NCBI GenBank assembly: GCA_949987565.1
Contig: OX465121.1
Span: 4,080,152-4,144,151 of the forward strand
Length of the DNA: 64,000 bases
Direction of reading: 5' to 3'
Origin: Luidia sarsii
Lineage: Eukaryota > Echinodermata > Asteroidea > Paxillosida > Luidiidae
Shown here: piece by piece, positions 12,201 to 22,544 of the stretch
Layout of the letters: the number at the start of each line of letters is the position of its first letter
Numbering within the stretch: position 1 is the first letter of the stretch
The notes under the pieces: generated by a model
What the model saw: the letters and a program-made list of their open reading frames with translations, nothing else
Database searches by the model: none
Told to the model about the DNA's origin: nothing
Made by a program: the position numbers and the translations under genes

Positions 12201-14924
12201 CCACATCACACCCAACCCTATCGCACACCAGGAGCCAAGTTAAATATTTGAAGATCATTATGGCTGTACAAGCCTTGCCCAATTATCGACGACATGCACG
12301 TTCACCGGCGTGTGTGCATTTCACCCCGATGGTCACGCCTTCGTTCGTGCTGACCGTGGGAACGTGGCGATTAAGACGTTCTCGACAGCGTAGCGAGACC
12401 TAATTGGTGTATATAGGAAATCTGAGTTAACTATACCGGTTCGTCTTGCTTATGGTTAATTCTCTTGCGGGGTAATAGTTTTAGGGTTTTGGTGGTTTTT
12501 GTTCTTACCTGTTTTTCATACGCTGCAGGGACGAGTCGCCTCAGTTCGGTTAGGCTATTGTTAATCCTGTCACGACGGCGTTTCTCGATGATCTGAGGAA
12601 TGAATTCAGAAAGACAAATTAAAACAAAAATCCACACTATTATTTTCTAGTCAATTCAATACGTCCGTCGGACCGGCGACTCTTGAACTGCGCAAACTCA
12701 CAACTGCAGCCAGCCCCCATCCTTTAAGGATGGAGATGTACCGTAACCTTTGACCTTGCCAAACCAAAACGACAGACGGCCCTATCATATCAGAAAGGTA
12801 TGAATCAAACTCGATCGAGAGCTTGGGATATTTCTCGTTATGCCTAGATAGGGGGAAATGCATTCTGGAGAAAATTTAGAGTTTTTCTTTTCACCCTCAA
12901 TTTTTTTTTTCTGTCACTTTCTACCTGAGTTAGCAAATGTACTGATTGAAGAATAAAACCCCATAATGTTTGCATGAAATCTGTCCCAATACAGTCACAG
13001 TACAGGATAAAGTTAATCAGACCGTACGGTACCTTACGCTGGTATACCCTCCGCAGAACCAGAGGTATCGGGTTCAAGTCCCGATCCGTGTCTGCCGATT
13101 TTCAAAATTGTCAAGAAAAAGACTTCCCAATCATTTTTTATTTTTATTTGGCTGATATTATTTTGTTTGAGGATACAAAAACTGTAAAAAAAAATAATAA
13201 TAATAAATAAATAAAAAATCCGCACACGAAATGTGAAATGAAATTGACACGTTCATTGTTGTATACGCCGATGTTCTTGGAAAATCTAGACGATGAAAAT
13301 GGTGGCTTCAAAAACGGCCTTGCCGACGTGTTGCAACTAGAAAGGCCGAAACGGTATGTGGAAATAACTGGTCAGCAGAAAATGATGGTCCGCCACTGCC
13401 GTAGAGGGCCGGAAAAATGGGGGGGGGAGCAACCGGTGCTAGCGACCACAAAATGACAGGTGCGACCGACAAACCGACAATGGAACAATCGCACGGAGAC
13501 CACAAAAAAATAAATAAATCAAATAACTAGTGGGAAAGAAAATGAATTAGACTCACCCCTCTGCGCTTCTTGCGTGCCGTAACGGGACAAGACTGACTCG
13601 GTGACCTAGAATGCAAAGACACACGTACACACGTGAACATAACTCATTCACCGAATCGAAGTCGTCCTCGCTGAAAATGATTTGGAGACAGTTAGCCGTG
13701 CGGGCGCACCTGCGTTGCGCGCGCGTGCGGTAAGCGCACGGATTTAGCACGCGCTCACGTGCGCTGCGTGGGACGTGCCCGCGGTCACGTGACCTGCGCC
13801 AATCCGGGATTTCCCCGGAGCGGCGACTTCGAGTAAAAGTCAAATCTTTCCAAACTTAATCCCCCTCCCCCCCCCAAAAAAAAAATAATAATAATAATTC
13901 GAAACGTTACAGGGACTGACGTTTCGATCCCAGCACACAGGACTTTTTTTTTTCAAAGGCAGAACGGATTATGTCTTTGAGAGAGGTCCTGCCTTTGAGA
14001 AAGGTCCTGTCTTTGACTTGAGAAAGGTCCTGTCTTTGAGAAAGGTCCTGCCTTTGAGAAAGGTCCTGCCTTTGAGAAAGGTCCTGCCTTTGAGAAAGGT
14101 CCTGCCTTTGAGAAAGGTCCTGCCTTTGAGAAAGGTCCTGCCTTTGAGAAAGGTCCCGCCTTTGAGAAAGGTCCTGCCTTTGAGAAAGGTCCTGCCTTTG
14201 AGAAAGGTCCCGCCTTTGAGAAAGGTCCCGCCTTCGAGAAAGGTCATGCCTTTGAGAAAGAAAGGCCCTGCTAGGATCGAAACGTCAGGCCCTCTAAATT
14301 TCCATTTAAAACAAAAAATGCATAATTTCGCTCTTGGTAAAGTTTCGAAACTGTTGGCAACATGTTTTACGGCTCAGTAGACGCAAGTCGCAAGTCTATA
14401 ATTTAGCCAGAAACCTCTCAACGTTTCTTCTTCTTCTTTTTTGCCTTTGAAATTATTATCGTCTGGGGTACGGCTGAGCAAACCATGACAGAGCCATTCA
14501 TTAAAGATTCAATCAACAGGTCGAAAAAGGGGTTTTACACGTGGACAGTGAATGTTCCGATTTTGAGAATGACAGCAACTAATTTCGGTATGTCAAAGAA
14601 ACTGAGAGTCAAAAAAAAAATCTGAAATCTTATGCCAAGGGGCCTGAGGTATCCTAGCGGGGCATTTCCCCAAATACCTTTGAGAAAAAAAATCCCTAGG
14701 ATGGAGATCTTTGATGTCAAACCACCCACGCTTTTGAGAATTAAATTTTGGATCATTAGAAGCACTGAGCTATAAAGTTTTGGTGCATTAATTTTAGGGT
14801 TTTTTTGGTAGGGGTTGCTTTTAAGAAAGTGAGAGATAATTTATAAGATTTAGAAGATGACTTACCCCTTGATGGAGTCATCGAAGATCTCATCGGTGTC
14901 GGAGTCACTAAGTGTCCTCTTCAT
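8581..14924 (-). CDS. Hey: Hey-family bHLH-Orange transcriptional repressor, complete five-exon gene
   Basis: Coding exons in transcript order are 14866-14924, 13557-13605, 12509-12592, 10217-10289 and 8581-9299. All junctions are GT-AG and in frame, giving 327 residues (vertebrate HEY proteins are about 300-340). The protein starts [13 protein letters not shown]. The basic region reads [14 protein letters not shown], with Gly where Hes proteins have Pro, which is diagnostic of Hey. The bHLH spans about residues 31-86 and the Orange domain about 103-150 (YRVLGFREC onwards). The tail is rich in Ala, Pro and Gly with an eight-alanine run, and ends in YRPW (318-321) plus GAEMAY, a variant of the vertebrate TEIGAF end. 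Hey proteins bind E-box or N-box DNA as dimers and repress transcription downstream of Notch in the nucleus. The identification is from motif recognition; Notch control here is inferred from the family and from an RBPJ-type site upstream. Confidence 0.96.
9303..9832. repeat. 53-bp minisatellite in Hey intron 4
   Basis: About ten tandem copies of a unit containing GAACGCACCTTTAACCGAAC then CCATTCAAACCAATGG. Copy starts at 9317, 9370, 9423, 9476, 9529, 9582, 9635 and 9688 give an exact 53-bp period; the last copies are degenerate. The array abuts the exon 5 acceptor, so the nearest copy probably contributes intron sequence used in splicing. Confidence 0.9.
10217..10289 (-). CDS. Hey: Hey coding exon 4 (loop and helix 2)
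   Basis: A 73-bp exon with a TTACAG acceptor and a GTAAGC donor. It encodes [15 protein letters not shown] then DHLKYLHAK and the first base of a Gly codon. This is the loop and helix 2 of the bHLH domain. Confidence 0.96.
11300..11895. repeat. CT-rich microsatellite (CTCTCTCCATCTCTCTCA type)
   Basis: Pyrimidine-only array on the plus strand with a loose 18-30 bp period, inside Hey intron 3. Confidence 0.93.
12509..12592 (-). CDS. Hey: Hey coding exon 3 (basic region and helix 1)
   Basis: An 84-bp, phase-0 exon with a CTCAG acceptor and a GTAAGA donor. It encodes 28 residues from [14 protein letters not shown] to VPAAYEKQ, which is DNA-contacting basic residues plus helix 1, nearly identical to vertebrate HEY1/HEY2. 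Confidence 0.96.
13030..13092 (+). ncRNA. Possible tRNA-derived fragment (B box and T arm only)
   Basis: GGTTCAAGTCC (13071-13081) is an exact B box. ATCGGG and CCCGAT form a 6-bp T-arm around the loop TTCAAGT. A paired 5' acceptor strand and D arm are not evident, so a SINE fragment or pseudo-tRNA is more likely than a working tRNA. Confidence 0.3.
13557..13605 (-). CDS. Hey: Hey coding exon 2
   Basis: A 49-bp exon between a TTCTAG acceptor and a GTGAGT donor. It completes the Gly codon of exon 1 and encodes [16 protein letters not shown], the start of the basic region. Vertebrate HEY genes have a comparable short exon ending at the same ARK-RRG residues. Confidence 0.9.
13630..13791. promoter_or_regulatory. 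Cluster of CACGTG/CACGCG sites in Hey intron 1
   Basis: Within the CpG-rich first intron, CACGTG occurs at about 13630, 13756 and 13786. CACGCG, or its complement CGCGTG, occurs at about 13722 and 13748. These are the class B and class C sites bound by Hes/Hey dimers. Because they lie in a Hey gene, negative autoregulation is a natural hypothesis; the binding itself is inferred. Confidence 0.45.
13915..14305. mobile_element. CGTTTCGATCC-family element expanded by an 18-bp internal array (Hey intron 1)
   Basis: The left end GACGTTTCGATCCCAGCACA and the inverted right end TGCTAGGATCGAAACGTCAG enclose about 14 copies of GTCCTGCCTTTGAGAAAG (18 bp). Since 18 is a multiple of three, both strands stay open; these frames are not genes. 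Confidence 0.85.
14866..14924 (-). CDS. Hey: Hey coding exon 1 (start codon exon)
   Basis: The ATG is the complement of 14922-14924. The exon encodes [19 protein letters not shown] plus two bases of a Gly codon, then a GTAAG donor. It matches the acidic, serine-rich N-terminus typical of Hey proteins and leaves phase 2, which exon 2 completes with a single G. Confidence 0.9.
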
Positions 14925-15259
14925 ACTGGCGCCGTTCGAATAATCTCCGAGAAATCGGGAGAGGTCCAAAACAAAAAAAAGCAAGAGGTTCTCCTCAAGA
15001 GCAGAGAGATCAGCTCGTCCACAGATCTCAAACACGAAGAGCGACGATGAAGAAAAAGAAAAAGTGGTTTTTTTTTTGTCTTCGGGTTTTTTTCCCTCCC
15101 TCTTCGGCCCAAGCACCAGTCCGGATTGAAGCGAAGTGGTGTAGGCTTGGAGGAGACTGAGGGGCACACACTTGTGCCGGGTGTCGGGAGATCGCGATGC
15201 AGTGAGGTTAAAGGGACGTCCGCTTCGTAGCGCCCGTAAGTCAGGAATGAAGCTGGCCT

Positions 15260-15267
15260 TTCCCACG
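15260..15267 (-). promoter_or_regulatory. Candidate Su(H)/RBPJ site upstream of Hey
   Basis: On the minus strand this reads CGTGGGAA, an exact match to the RBPJ consensus YRTGRGAA, about 335 bp upstream of the Hey start codon. Hey genes are classic Notch targets, so the position fits. Further exact copies lie at 16815-16822 (further upstream), 12355-12362 (intron 2) and 10299-10306 (beside the exon 4 acceptor). An 8-mer is expected a few times per window by chance. Confidence 0.5.
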
Positions 15268-15619
15268 CTTCCCTTCAAAAAGTCCAGACCAGTTTTTTTT
15301 TTCAGAACCCATTTTCTCTCGCTCGCTCTCTCTCTCTTCCCTGGGCACCCCCCCCCCCCAGACAACCACCACCACCACCACCACACCTCGTGCAAACTTT
15401 ACACAACACCTTCCTACCAACCAACCCCCCCCCCTCTCCCACCACCACCACCACCACCAACCCCCCACCTTCACCCAAACGCACGGTGAGCACCACCAAT
15501 TGTTGAACGTGATTGACAACCGCCTGGCGCCTGTTGGGTCACCGCCGACCGTTGGCTCGCCACACGCCATTGGCCGACGCCTTCGTTCGGTCATTCCCCT
15601 GGCTGTTTCTAACCGCCCC

Positions 15620-15630
15620 CTTTCTCTCTC

Positions 15631-15714
<84 letters not shown>

Positions 15715-16200
15715 CTTCTCCATCTATCTTTCTTTCTCTCAGTCTCTCTGTCTATCTATGTTTCTCTATGTCTCTCTATGTCTCTCTCTCTCTCTCTCTG
15801 TCTATCTATGTTTCTCTATGTCTCTCTATGTCTCTCTCTCTCTCTCACTCTCTCTCTCTCTCTCCCTTTCACCCACTCACCACAGCACATGCGCACGACC
15901 TTTTCTCTCTCTCTCCCTCTCCAACTCTCTCCATCTCTATCCCTCTATCCCTCTATTCCTCTCTCTCCCTCTCCACCTCTCTCCATCTCTCTCCATCTCT
16001 ATCCCTCTATTCCTCTCTCTCCCTCTATCCCTCTCCACCTCTCTCCATCTCTATCCCTCTCTCTCTCCCTCCCTCCCTCCCTCTCAACATCTCTCCATCT
16101 CTCTCCCTCTCTCCGTCTCCCTCCCTCTCTCCCTCTCCACCTCTCTCCATATCTATCCCTCTATCCCTCTCTCTCTCTCTCCCTTTCACCCACTCACCAC
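15620..16200. repeat. CT-rich microsatellite upstream of Hey
   Basis: (CT)n followed by CTATGTCTCTCT and CTCCATCTCTATCCCTCTAT units. CCCTTTCACCCACTCACCAC with AGCACA occurs twice (15865 and 16180), a duplication of about 315 bp within the array. Confidence 0.93.
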
Positions 16201-16517
16201 AGCACAGGCGCACGACCTTTTCATATTCATTCTTTTCAGACTTAACTACTTTGTGGGGAAAAAAATCAAGGTGAGCTTTATTTTTTTATTTTAATCACAT
16301 GCTAGGGTAACCAGATGTTCGATTGAGTACTTTGTCCCGGTTCAGAATCATATTCATTTTAGGGTATTCTTTTTCATAGACCAAAAATGCAACCGCGTTT
16401 TGGAGCGAAGTTTTATGCGTATCCGTTAAGTGTGCAAAACATCGCAAAGTATCCTTTCAGAACGGTGTGTGTGACTATCGTAGATAATATGGGATAATGT
16501 GCACGTTAGTCGAGCTA

Positions 16518-16621
16518 AGGTGATATACAAAAATGTTGCAAACTGCTTACTGACTAAAAAACACTCTGCCTTTGAGAAAGGTCCAGCTAGGATCGAAACG
16601 TCAGGCCCACTAAATTTTAAG
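16518..16621. mobile_element. CGTTTCGATCCTAGCAGG-family element, minimal copy with 13-bp target duplication
   Basis: A 104-bp copy running GGTGATATACAAAAATGTTG, then GCCTTTGAGAAAGGTCCAGC, then GGATCGAAACGTCAGGCCC and ACTAAATTTTAA. GTTAGTCGAGCTA occurs on both sides (16505-16517 and 16622-16634), an exact 13-bp direct repeat. Confidence 0.88.
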
Positions 16622-17074
16622 GTTAGTCGAGCTATATTAAAATGTCTGAAGTTAAAAAGTAAAAAGGCGACCTTCTAACGACTTGGCTGCGTTCGAGGTG
16701 CGTTGCGTGCGCACGATCTTTTCTTCGGGGGTGGTGGTGGCGAGGGCGTATATCGTGGGCGAATAGAAACCGTCAGCCGATTGTGTCGTGTGACCCGCAC
16801 GCGTGGTTTTCTACCGTGGGAAAGTTGGGCTCACGGCGACTGCTGACCAATCAGAGCGTGGCTGCGGTCGCCTCGATTGTCAGGCTTTCTTCTCTTTCTT
16901 TCTTCCTTTTTTTTTTGGGGGGGGGGAGGGGGGCGGCGGGTGCCCCCGACCGTGTGAACGGGCACCGAAAAAAATCTTGTTTGAATAGATGGAGCATTTG
17001 TTTGAGAATTTGAGATCTTTATTACCCGTGTCGCGCTGGGAATGGTGGGTGGTTGTGAACGGGGGGGATGTAGA

Positions 17075-17086
17075 CTCCCCCTCCCC

Positions 17087-17150
<64 letters not shown>

Positions 17151-17418
17151 TCTCTCTCTCCCTCTTTCCCTCTCCCTCTCCCCCTCTCCCTCTCCCTCTC
17201 CCTCTCTCTCTCTCCCTCTCCCTCTCCCTCTCCATCTCTCTCTCTCCCTCTCTCTCTCTCTCTTTCCCTCTCCCTCTCCCTCTCTCTTTCTCTCCATCTC
17301 TCTCTCTCTCTCTCTCTCCCTCTCCATCTCTCTCTCTCCCTCTCTCTCTCTCTCTTTCCCTCTCCCTCTCCCTCTCCATCTCTCTCTCTCTGCATCTCTC
17401 TCTCTGTCTCTCTGTTTC

Positions 17419-17455
<37 letters not shown>

Positions 17456-17745
17456 TTCCGTCTATCTCTCTGTCTCTGTTTGTCTATGTCTGTCTCTCTC
17501 CCCCTTCTCTCTCTCCCTCTCTCTACTTCTGTCTCTGTCCCCTCTCTCCCTCTCTACCTCTTTCTATGTTTCTCTATCTATCTATCTATTTATCTCCCTC
17601 TCTCTCCCTCTCTCTCCCTCTCTCTCCATCTCCCTCTTTCTGCCTATGTCTCTCTCTCCCCCCTCTTTCTCTCTCCCCCTCTTTCTCTCTCTCACTCTCT
17701 CCCTCAGTCCCTCTCCGTCCCCCTCTCTACCTCTTTCTATCTTTC

Positions 17746-17776
<31 letters not shown>
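17075..17776. repeat. CT-rich microsatellite ending in (TATC)n, LINE insertion site
   Basis: (CT)n, CTCCCTCT and GTCTGTCT blocks ending in TATC repeats. A block from TATCTATTTATCTCCCTCTC to CCCTCTCCGTCCCC (17577-17738) is repeated at 18855-19003 on the far side of the LINE. Confidence 0.92.
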
Positions 17777-17778
<2 letters not shown>

Positions 17779-18838
17779 TTTTTCTTTTTTTCACAGTGGA
17801 GTTCAAGACTCCATTTATTTCAACTCATAAAAAACAAATCTAGAAACACACAACAGAAGCAAGGAAATCATACAATAACTTATACGGTATTGTTACACAT
17901 TAGATATTATAGATTACATAAAAATAAAGGGATTATTACAAGAAAATTGTTTCATTCGTCAGTAGGAGAAAAACAGATGGTTTCGTTCATTTACAGAACA
18001 CAGGACATTATTTTTTGTATATAATAATTTAAATCTCTCTGCTGTCAATCTTTTTAGTTCACATCGCAAGAAGCTCTTTAGATTATGTTTAAAATTCATA
18101 ATGATATCGGTTTCAAGTACATTGGAAATGTTGTCAAAGGCTAGCTTACATCTAACATTCCATATTTGTCTCAGCATTTTGATGATAATTACACTGTGAA
18201 CAAAATTGAGTTTGTGGCTCAGAATTCTCATTGAATCATCTAAATAAAAGTTTGTTTTTCCCGAATACTTCCTTAACATATTCTCTACATAGACCTAAGC
18301 ATCAATGGTGTGCACACAGTGAATAAACAAATGTTCGTGAGTTTCCGTTTCTTCGTCACATAATAAACATCTAGAGTTGTCCGTTTTCCCAATTTTACAC
18401 AGAAAATCTTTCGTGGCTAGGACTCGATGCCTCAACTTATACATACAATTTTTATCTTCTGGATCTAAAAGACTATTCTTGGGATCGCTCTTCAATATAG
18501 CAGGCCAATTAAGATTATGCCTGAGATTGAAGACATTTTGCCAAATTGTGGGAGCGTTAGGGTCAACGAATTTATTTTCAATAAGGTTCCTATAAGCGGA
18601 TTTTGTTTGTTTTTTGAGATCGGCATCCATTCATGACTGTCATTTTGCTTGGGGATAACTAACCAGTTACCTATATGATTGGAGGGACCTATGCGTTTTT
18701 CATTAACTAGGTTGAGGTCAATTTGTTTACGAATGTTTGCAATCAATTTCCCGGCATTAATGTGCTTTATATGGCACAACTTAGCTAATTGCTGAAAGGA
18801 GAGAATTTCACCATTCATGACAACATCTTTTAGTTGCC
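17775..18838 (-). mobile_element. 5'-truncated LINE, 3' end of ORF2 with zinc-knuckle (zf-RVT) domain
   Basis: On the minus strand, coding remains run 18818 to 17959. The first part is in one frame (MNGEILSFQQLAKLCHI onwards). It shifts frame near 18630 into MDADLKKQTKSAYRNLI, continues through the zf-RVT motif CLLCDEETETHEHLFIHC, and meets an in-frame TAG at 18295-18297, after which the same frame continues (MLRKYSGKTNF). A polyadenylation signal AATAAA lies near 17815, followed by an A-rich tail (T run on the plus strand at 17777-17791). The element is broken by one frameshift and one stop. It is inserted in a TATC/CT-rich microsatellite and truncated at 18840. Confidence 0.88.
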
Positions 18839-18840
18839 GT

Positions 18841-19003
18841 ATACTATCTATCTATCTAGCTATCTATCTATTTATCTCCCTCTCTCTCCCTCTCTCTCCA
18901 TCTCCCTCTTTCTGCCTATGTCTCTCTCTCTCCCCCCCCCTCTTTCTCTCTCCCCCTCTTTCCTACTCTCACTCTCTCCCTCAGTCCCTCTCCGTCCCCC
19001 CAT
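18841..19003. repeat. Continuation of the CT/TATC microsatellite beyond the LINE
   Basis: Begins TATCTATCTATCTAGC and matches 17577-17738 closely until CCCTCTCCGTCCCC. Confidence 0.88.
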
Positions 19004-19049
19004 CTCGACCTTGCCTGGGCTGCTCGTCAAATGACCACCGTGAGCCCAG

Positions 19050-20110
19050 TGTAAATAACTGATGTTTCACCCCTAATACCAAAAAAAAGGCGATGCGACC
19101 GGGGGTCATTGAATTTGGACGAAAAGGGGTTGGGAGAAGGCGGGTCGTGCGCAGTGCGTGCCTAGGGAACGAAGGCAGCTAGCCCCGTGGGACGGCGCGA
19201 TCCCACGGTGCCGATCCTTGTGGAATAATGGGTACCGCTCGCTCGCTCATCGCGGGCTCGGCCCCTCCCCTCCCCTCCCCCCACACACAAGGACGACCGA
19301 TTACAACTCTTAATTGTTAATGTTCTTCCCATTGTTCGTCGAGGGGAGGGGGGAAGAGGGTAGGGCTGAGGGAGGGAGAGAAGTGGGAGGGAGGCTGGCC
19401 AGGCATTTGCGCCTCCAACGCCGCCTCAACCATGACAATGATTCCCCCACCATCGGCGATATTATCATTGCGTCATTATGACTCCATTAGAAAATGCTCA
19501 GTTCCATCGGACCGTAAGAACAGGCAGATGCATTGTCTTCCTCCCTAAGCCCCCCCCCCCTCTCTCCCCATTTCTTCCCCTCGCTGAATCAAAGCCCAAT
19601 TAGTGAGTGAACGCGGTTAATTTTGTCTGTAAATAATATTCCGGGAAATTCGAGCGTCCTGCGGATCCGTTTGGTAGATTTGAAGAGGGCTTTGTCTCAA
19701 AGGGTACTACGACAGCGGTCTGGTTTAACAGTATGAAAATGAGAGCAAACTACATTGATCCTCATGTGATCATGAACAAAATAAGAGTCGTCTGATTATG
19801 AGGTCGCTGTGATAGGTTTCATGGACATTAATTTTTGTTTCGCTCCAATTATTGTCACCCCGCATAAATCCCAATGACGAAGCTCGTAATGTAAGTTGGT
19901 GCTGACCAAACAAGTTGAGGTCGACCAAAGGCAGTTCCCTAGTTCCTAATTAATCATTTTGTGGTGTCTCTGAGTATCAAAGAAAATTCAAGATAATGTC
20001 CACGCAGATCAAAATCATCAAGTCAAACATGCGAGGTGTACAATCTACAGGCTAGTCGTCAGCCCTGTACCAATCTTTCAGAATAGCCTTAAAAACGTAT
20101 AATAGGCTCA
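19050..20110. other. Non-repetitive noncoding stretch upstream of Hey
   Basis: About 1 kb of mixed-composition unique sequence, unusual for this region (includes ATTATCATTGCGTCATTATG and GTAAATAATATTCCGGGAAA). No coding signal. It could be a regulatory element of Hey. Confidence 0.35.
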
Positions 20111-20129
20111 TTAGATTATTGCAGCATGT

Positions 20130-20785
20130 CTGTCTGTCTCTTTTTATGTTGCTCTCTCTGTCTATCTGTCAATCACTCTCTCTGTCTCTCTCTCTCTCTC
20201 TCCCTCTGTCTCCCTCTGTCTGTCTCTCTATCCCTCTCTCCCTTCCTCTCTCTGTGTCTGTCTCTCATCTCTCTATCTATCTCTCCCTCCCTCTCTCATT
20301 TTCCCTCTTCCTCTCCCTCTCCCTCTCTCCCTCTCTCCCTTAGACTCTCTTTCTCTCCCTTAGACTATCTCTCTCTCTCCCCCTCTCTCTCTGTCTGTCT
20401 CTCATCTCTCTATCTATCTATCTACCTCTCCCTCCCTCTATCTATATCTCCCTCCCTCTATCTATATCTCTCTCCATCTCTCTCTCTCCCTCTCTCTCTC
20501 TCTCTCACTCTCTCTCCCTCTCCCTCTCCCCCTCTCCCTCTCCCTCTCTCTCTCTCTCACTCTCTCTCTCTCTCTCTCTCTCTATCTCCCCCTCTTTCCT
20601 CTCTCCCCCTCTCTCACTCCCTCTCTCTCTCATGTCTCTCTCCCTCTCTCTCTATCTCTCTCTCTCTCTCTCTCTCCTCTCCCTCTCTCCCTCTCTCTCT
20701 CTCACTCTCTCTCTATCTCCCCCTCTTTCCTCTCTCCCCCTCTCTCACTCCCTCTCTCTCTCATGTCTCTCTCCCTCTCTCTCTA

Positions 20786-20816
<31 letters not shown>

Positions 20817-20861
20817 CCTCTCCCTCTCCCCCTCTCCCTCTCCCTCTCCTCTCTCTCTCTC

Positions 20862-20908
<47 letters not shown>

Positions 20909-20910
20909 GA
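20130..20910. repeat. CT-rich microsatellite
   Basis: (CT)n with CTCCCTCT and TATC blocks. A segment from CACTCTCTCTCTATCTCCCC-like sequence to CTCATGTCTCTCTCC is repeated about 130 bp apart. Confidence 0.92.
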
Positions 20911-20939
20911 CTATCTGTTCCTCTGTTTTCCGGTGTTTC

Positions 20940-21340
20940 GTTAGCGGCGACGGTCGACGAATCCCTGACTTAAGACAAGAGCGGGGGGGGCGTGGATTCA
21001 GAGCCGGTGCTCTGCCCCGTGCCAAAACCCACCCCAACCCCCTCCCCCCCCCATCACTTCCCCCAGGCCTGGTCTACACCCTTGGCCTCGCGCGCGGCCG
21101 GCGCCCGCCACGGCCGTTCTCAATCCTTCCGTGCCACGCGATGCACGGTGTGCGCATCCGCCACGTTCCGGATGGCGCGCGTCGCACGCCGTACGCGGCC
21201 GGTGGACATGCGTACGCACCGACGTCCGAACGGTTACGCAACACCCACCGCCGGCGTAGTTAACACCGTTATGAGTCCTTTTAATCCTGCCCATTTCTTT
21301 GATGACTTTCGTCATTTCTCCAAGGAAGAAGCAGGGGGAT
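20940..21340. other. CpG-rich unique sequence, no gene seen
   Basis: Dense CG dinucleotides (GCGCGCGGCCGGCGCCCG) between two repeat arrays. An open frame here has no recognisable domain. Confidence 0.4.
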
Positions 21341-21375
21341 AAACAAAATAATGTTGTTGCGTTCACTTCTCAATT

Positions 21376-22190
21376 AAATTTGATCCCTTCCCTACTGCTT
21401 GCCCTTCCCTTTGATCTCACCCTGGTCTGTCTACCAGCTTTCCTCCTTTGATCCCTTCCGTACTGCTTGTCCTTCCCTTTCATCTCACCCTGGTCAATCT
21501 ACCAGCTTTCCTCCTTTGATCCCTTCCCTACTGCTTGCCCTTCCCTTTCATCTCACCCTGGTCTGTCTACCAGCTTTCCTCATTTGATCCCTTCCCTACT
21601 GCTTGCCCTTCCCTTTGATCTCACCCTGGTCTGTCTACCAGCTTTCCTCCTTTGATCCCTTCCCTACTGCTTGCCCTTCCCTTTGATCTCACCCTGGTCT
21701 GTCCGCCAGCTTTCCTCCTTTGATCCCTTCCATACTGCTTGCACTTCCCTTTGATCTCACCCTGGTTTGTCTACCAGCTTTCCTCCTTTGATCCCTTCCC
21801 TACTGCTTGCCCTTCCCTTTGTTCTCACCCTGGTCTGTCTACCAGCTTTCCTCATTTTGATCCCTTCCATACTGCTTGCCCTTCCCTTTGATCTCACCCT
21901 GGTCTGTCTACCAGCTTTCCTCCTTTGATCCCTTCCATACTGCTTTCACTTCCCTTTGATCTCACCCTGGTCTGTCTACCAGCTTTCCTCCTTTGATCCC
22001 TTCCCTACTGCTTGCCCTTCCCTTTGATCTCACCCTGGTCTGTCCGCCAGCTTTCCTCATTTGATCCCTTCCATACTGCTTGCACTTCCCTTTGATCTCA
22101 CCCTTGTCTGTCTACCAGCTTTCCTCCTTTGATCCCTTCCATACTGCTTGCACTTCCCTTTGATCTCACCCTGGTCTATCTACCAGCTCC
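21376..22190. repeat. 68-bp minisatellite, array 1
   Basis: About twelve copies of a unit containing TTTGATCCCTTCCCTACTGC, TTGCCCTTCCCTTTGATCTC and CCTGGTCTGTCTACCAGC. Array 2 lies at 24047-24705 and an inverted array 3 at 62000-62890. Confidence 0.93.
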
Positions 22191-22544
22191 CGTGTCTTGT
22201 CCCCGGCGTATTTATATCATTCATTATTGACTTGGCATGTAGCCGGTGGTCATACATGTGGCTCCGAATACGCGTCCCGGTTGTTATGACAACGGGGCGC
22301 GCGTGCGCACAGGGCTGGACGACGCCTTCCTCCCCCCCCCCCCGAGTCCGGTTTTCTGCGCATGCGCTTGGACGCAAATGTTTCGTTCGCTCGCTCCCCG
22401 GCGATGAACCGCTAAACCAAGAGATTATACATGCGCTACATCTCCTGAATCATTTATTTTGGCTTACGAAAGCAAACAAATAACAGGTATTGCCGTGAAA
22501 TATACGCTTTAATTTCGCGAGCGCCGATGCTACGCCAAAGTCAA

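Noticed and set aside
13030..13092. Functional tRNA gene
   Set aside because: B box and T arm are good, but no D arm or matching acceptor stem could be paired.
17577..19003. Very long target-site duplication around the LINE
   Set aside because: The shared block does not extend identically to both insertion edges. An older tandem unit explains it better.
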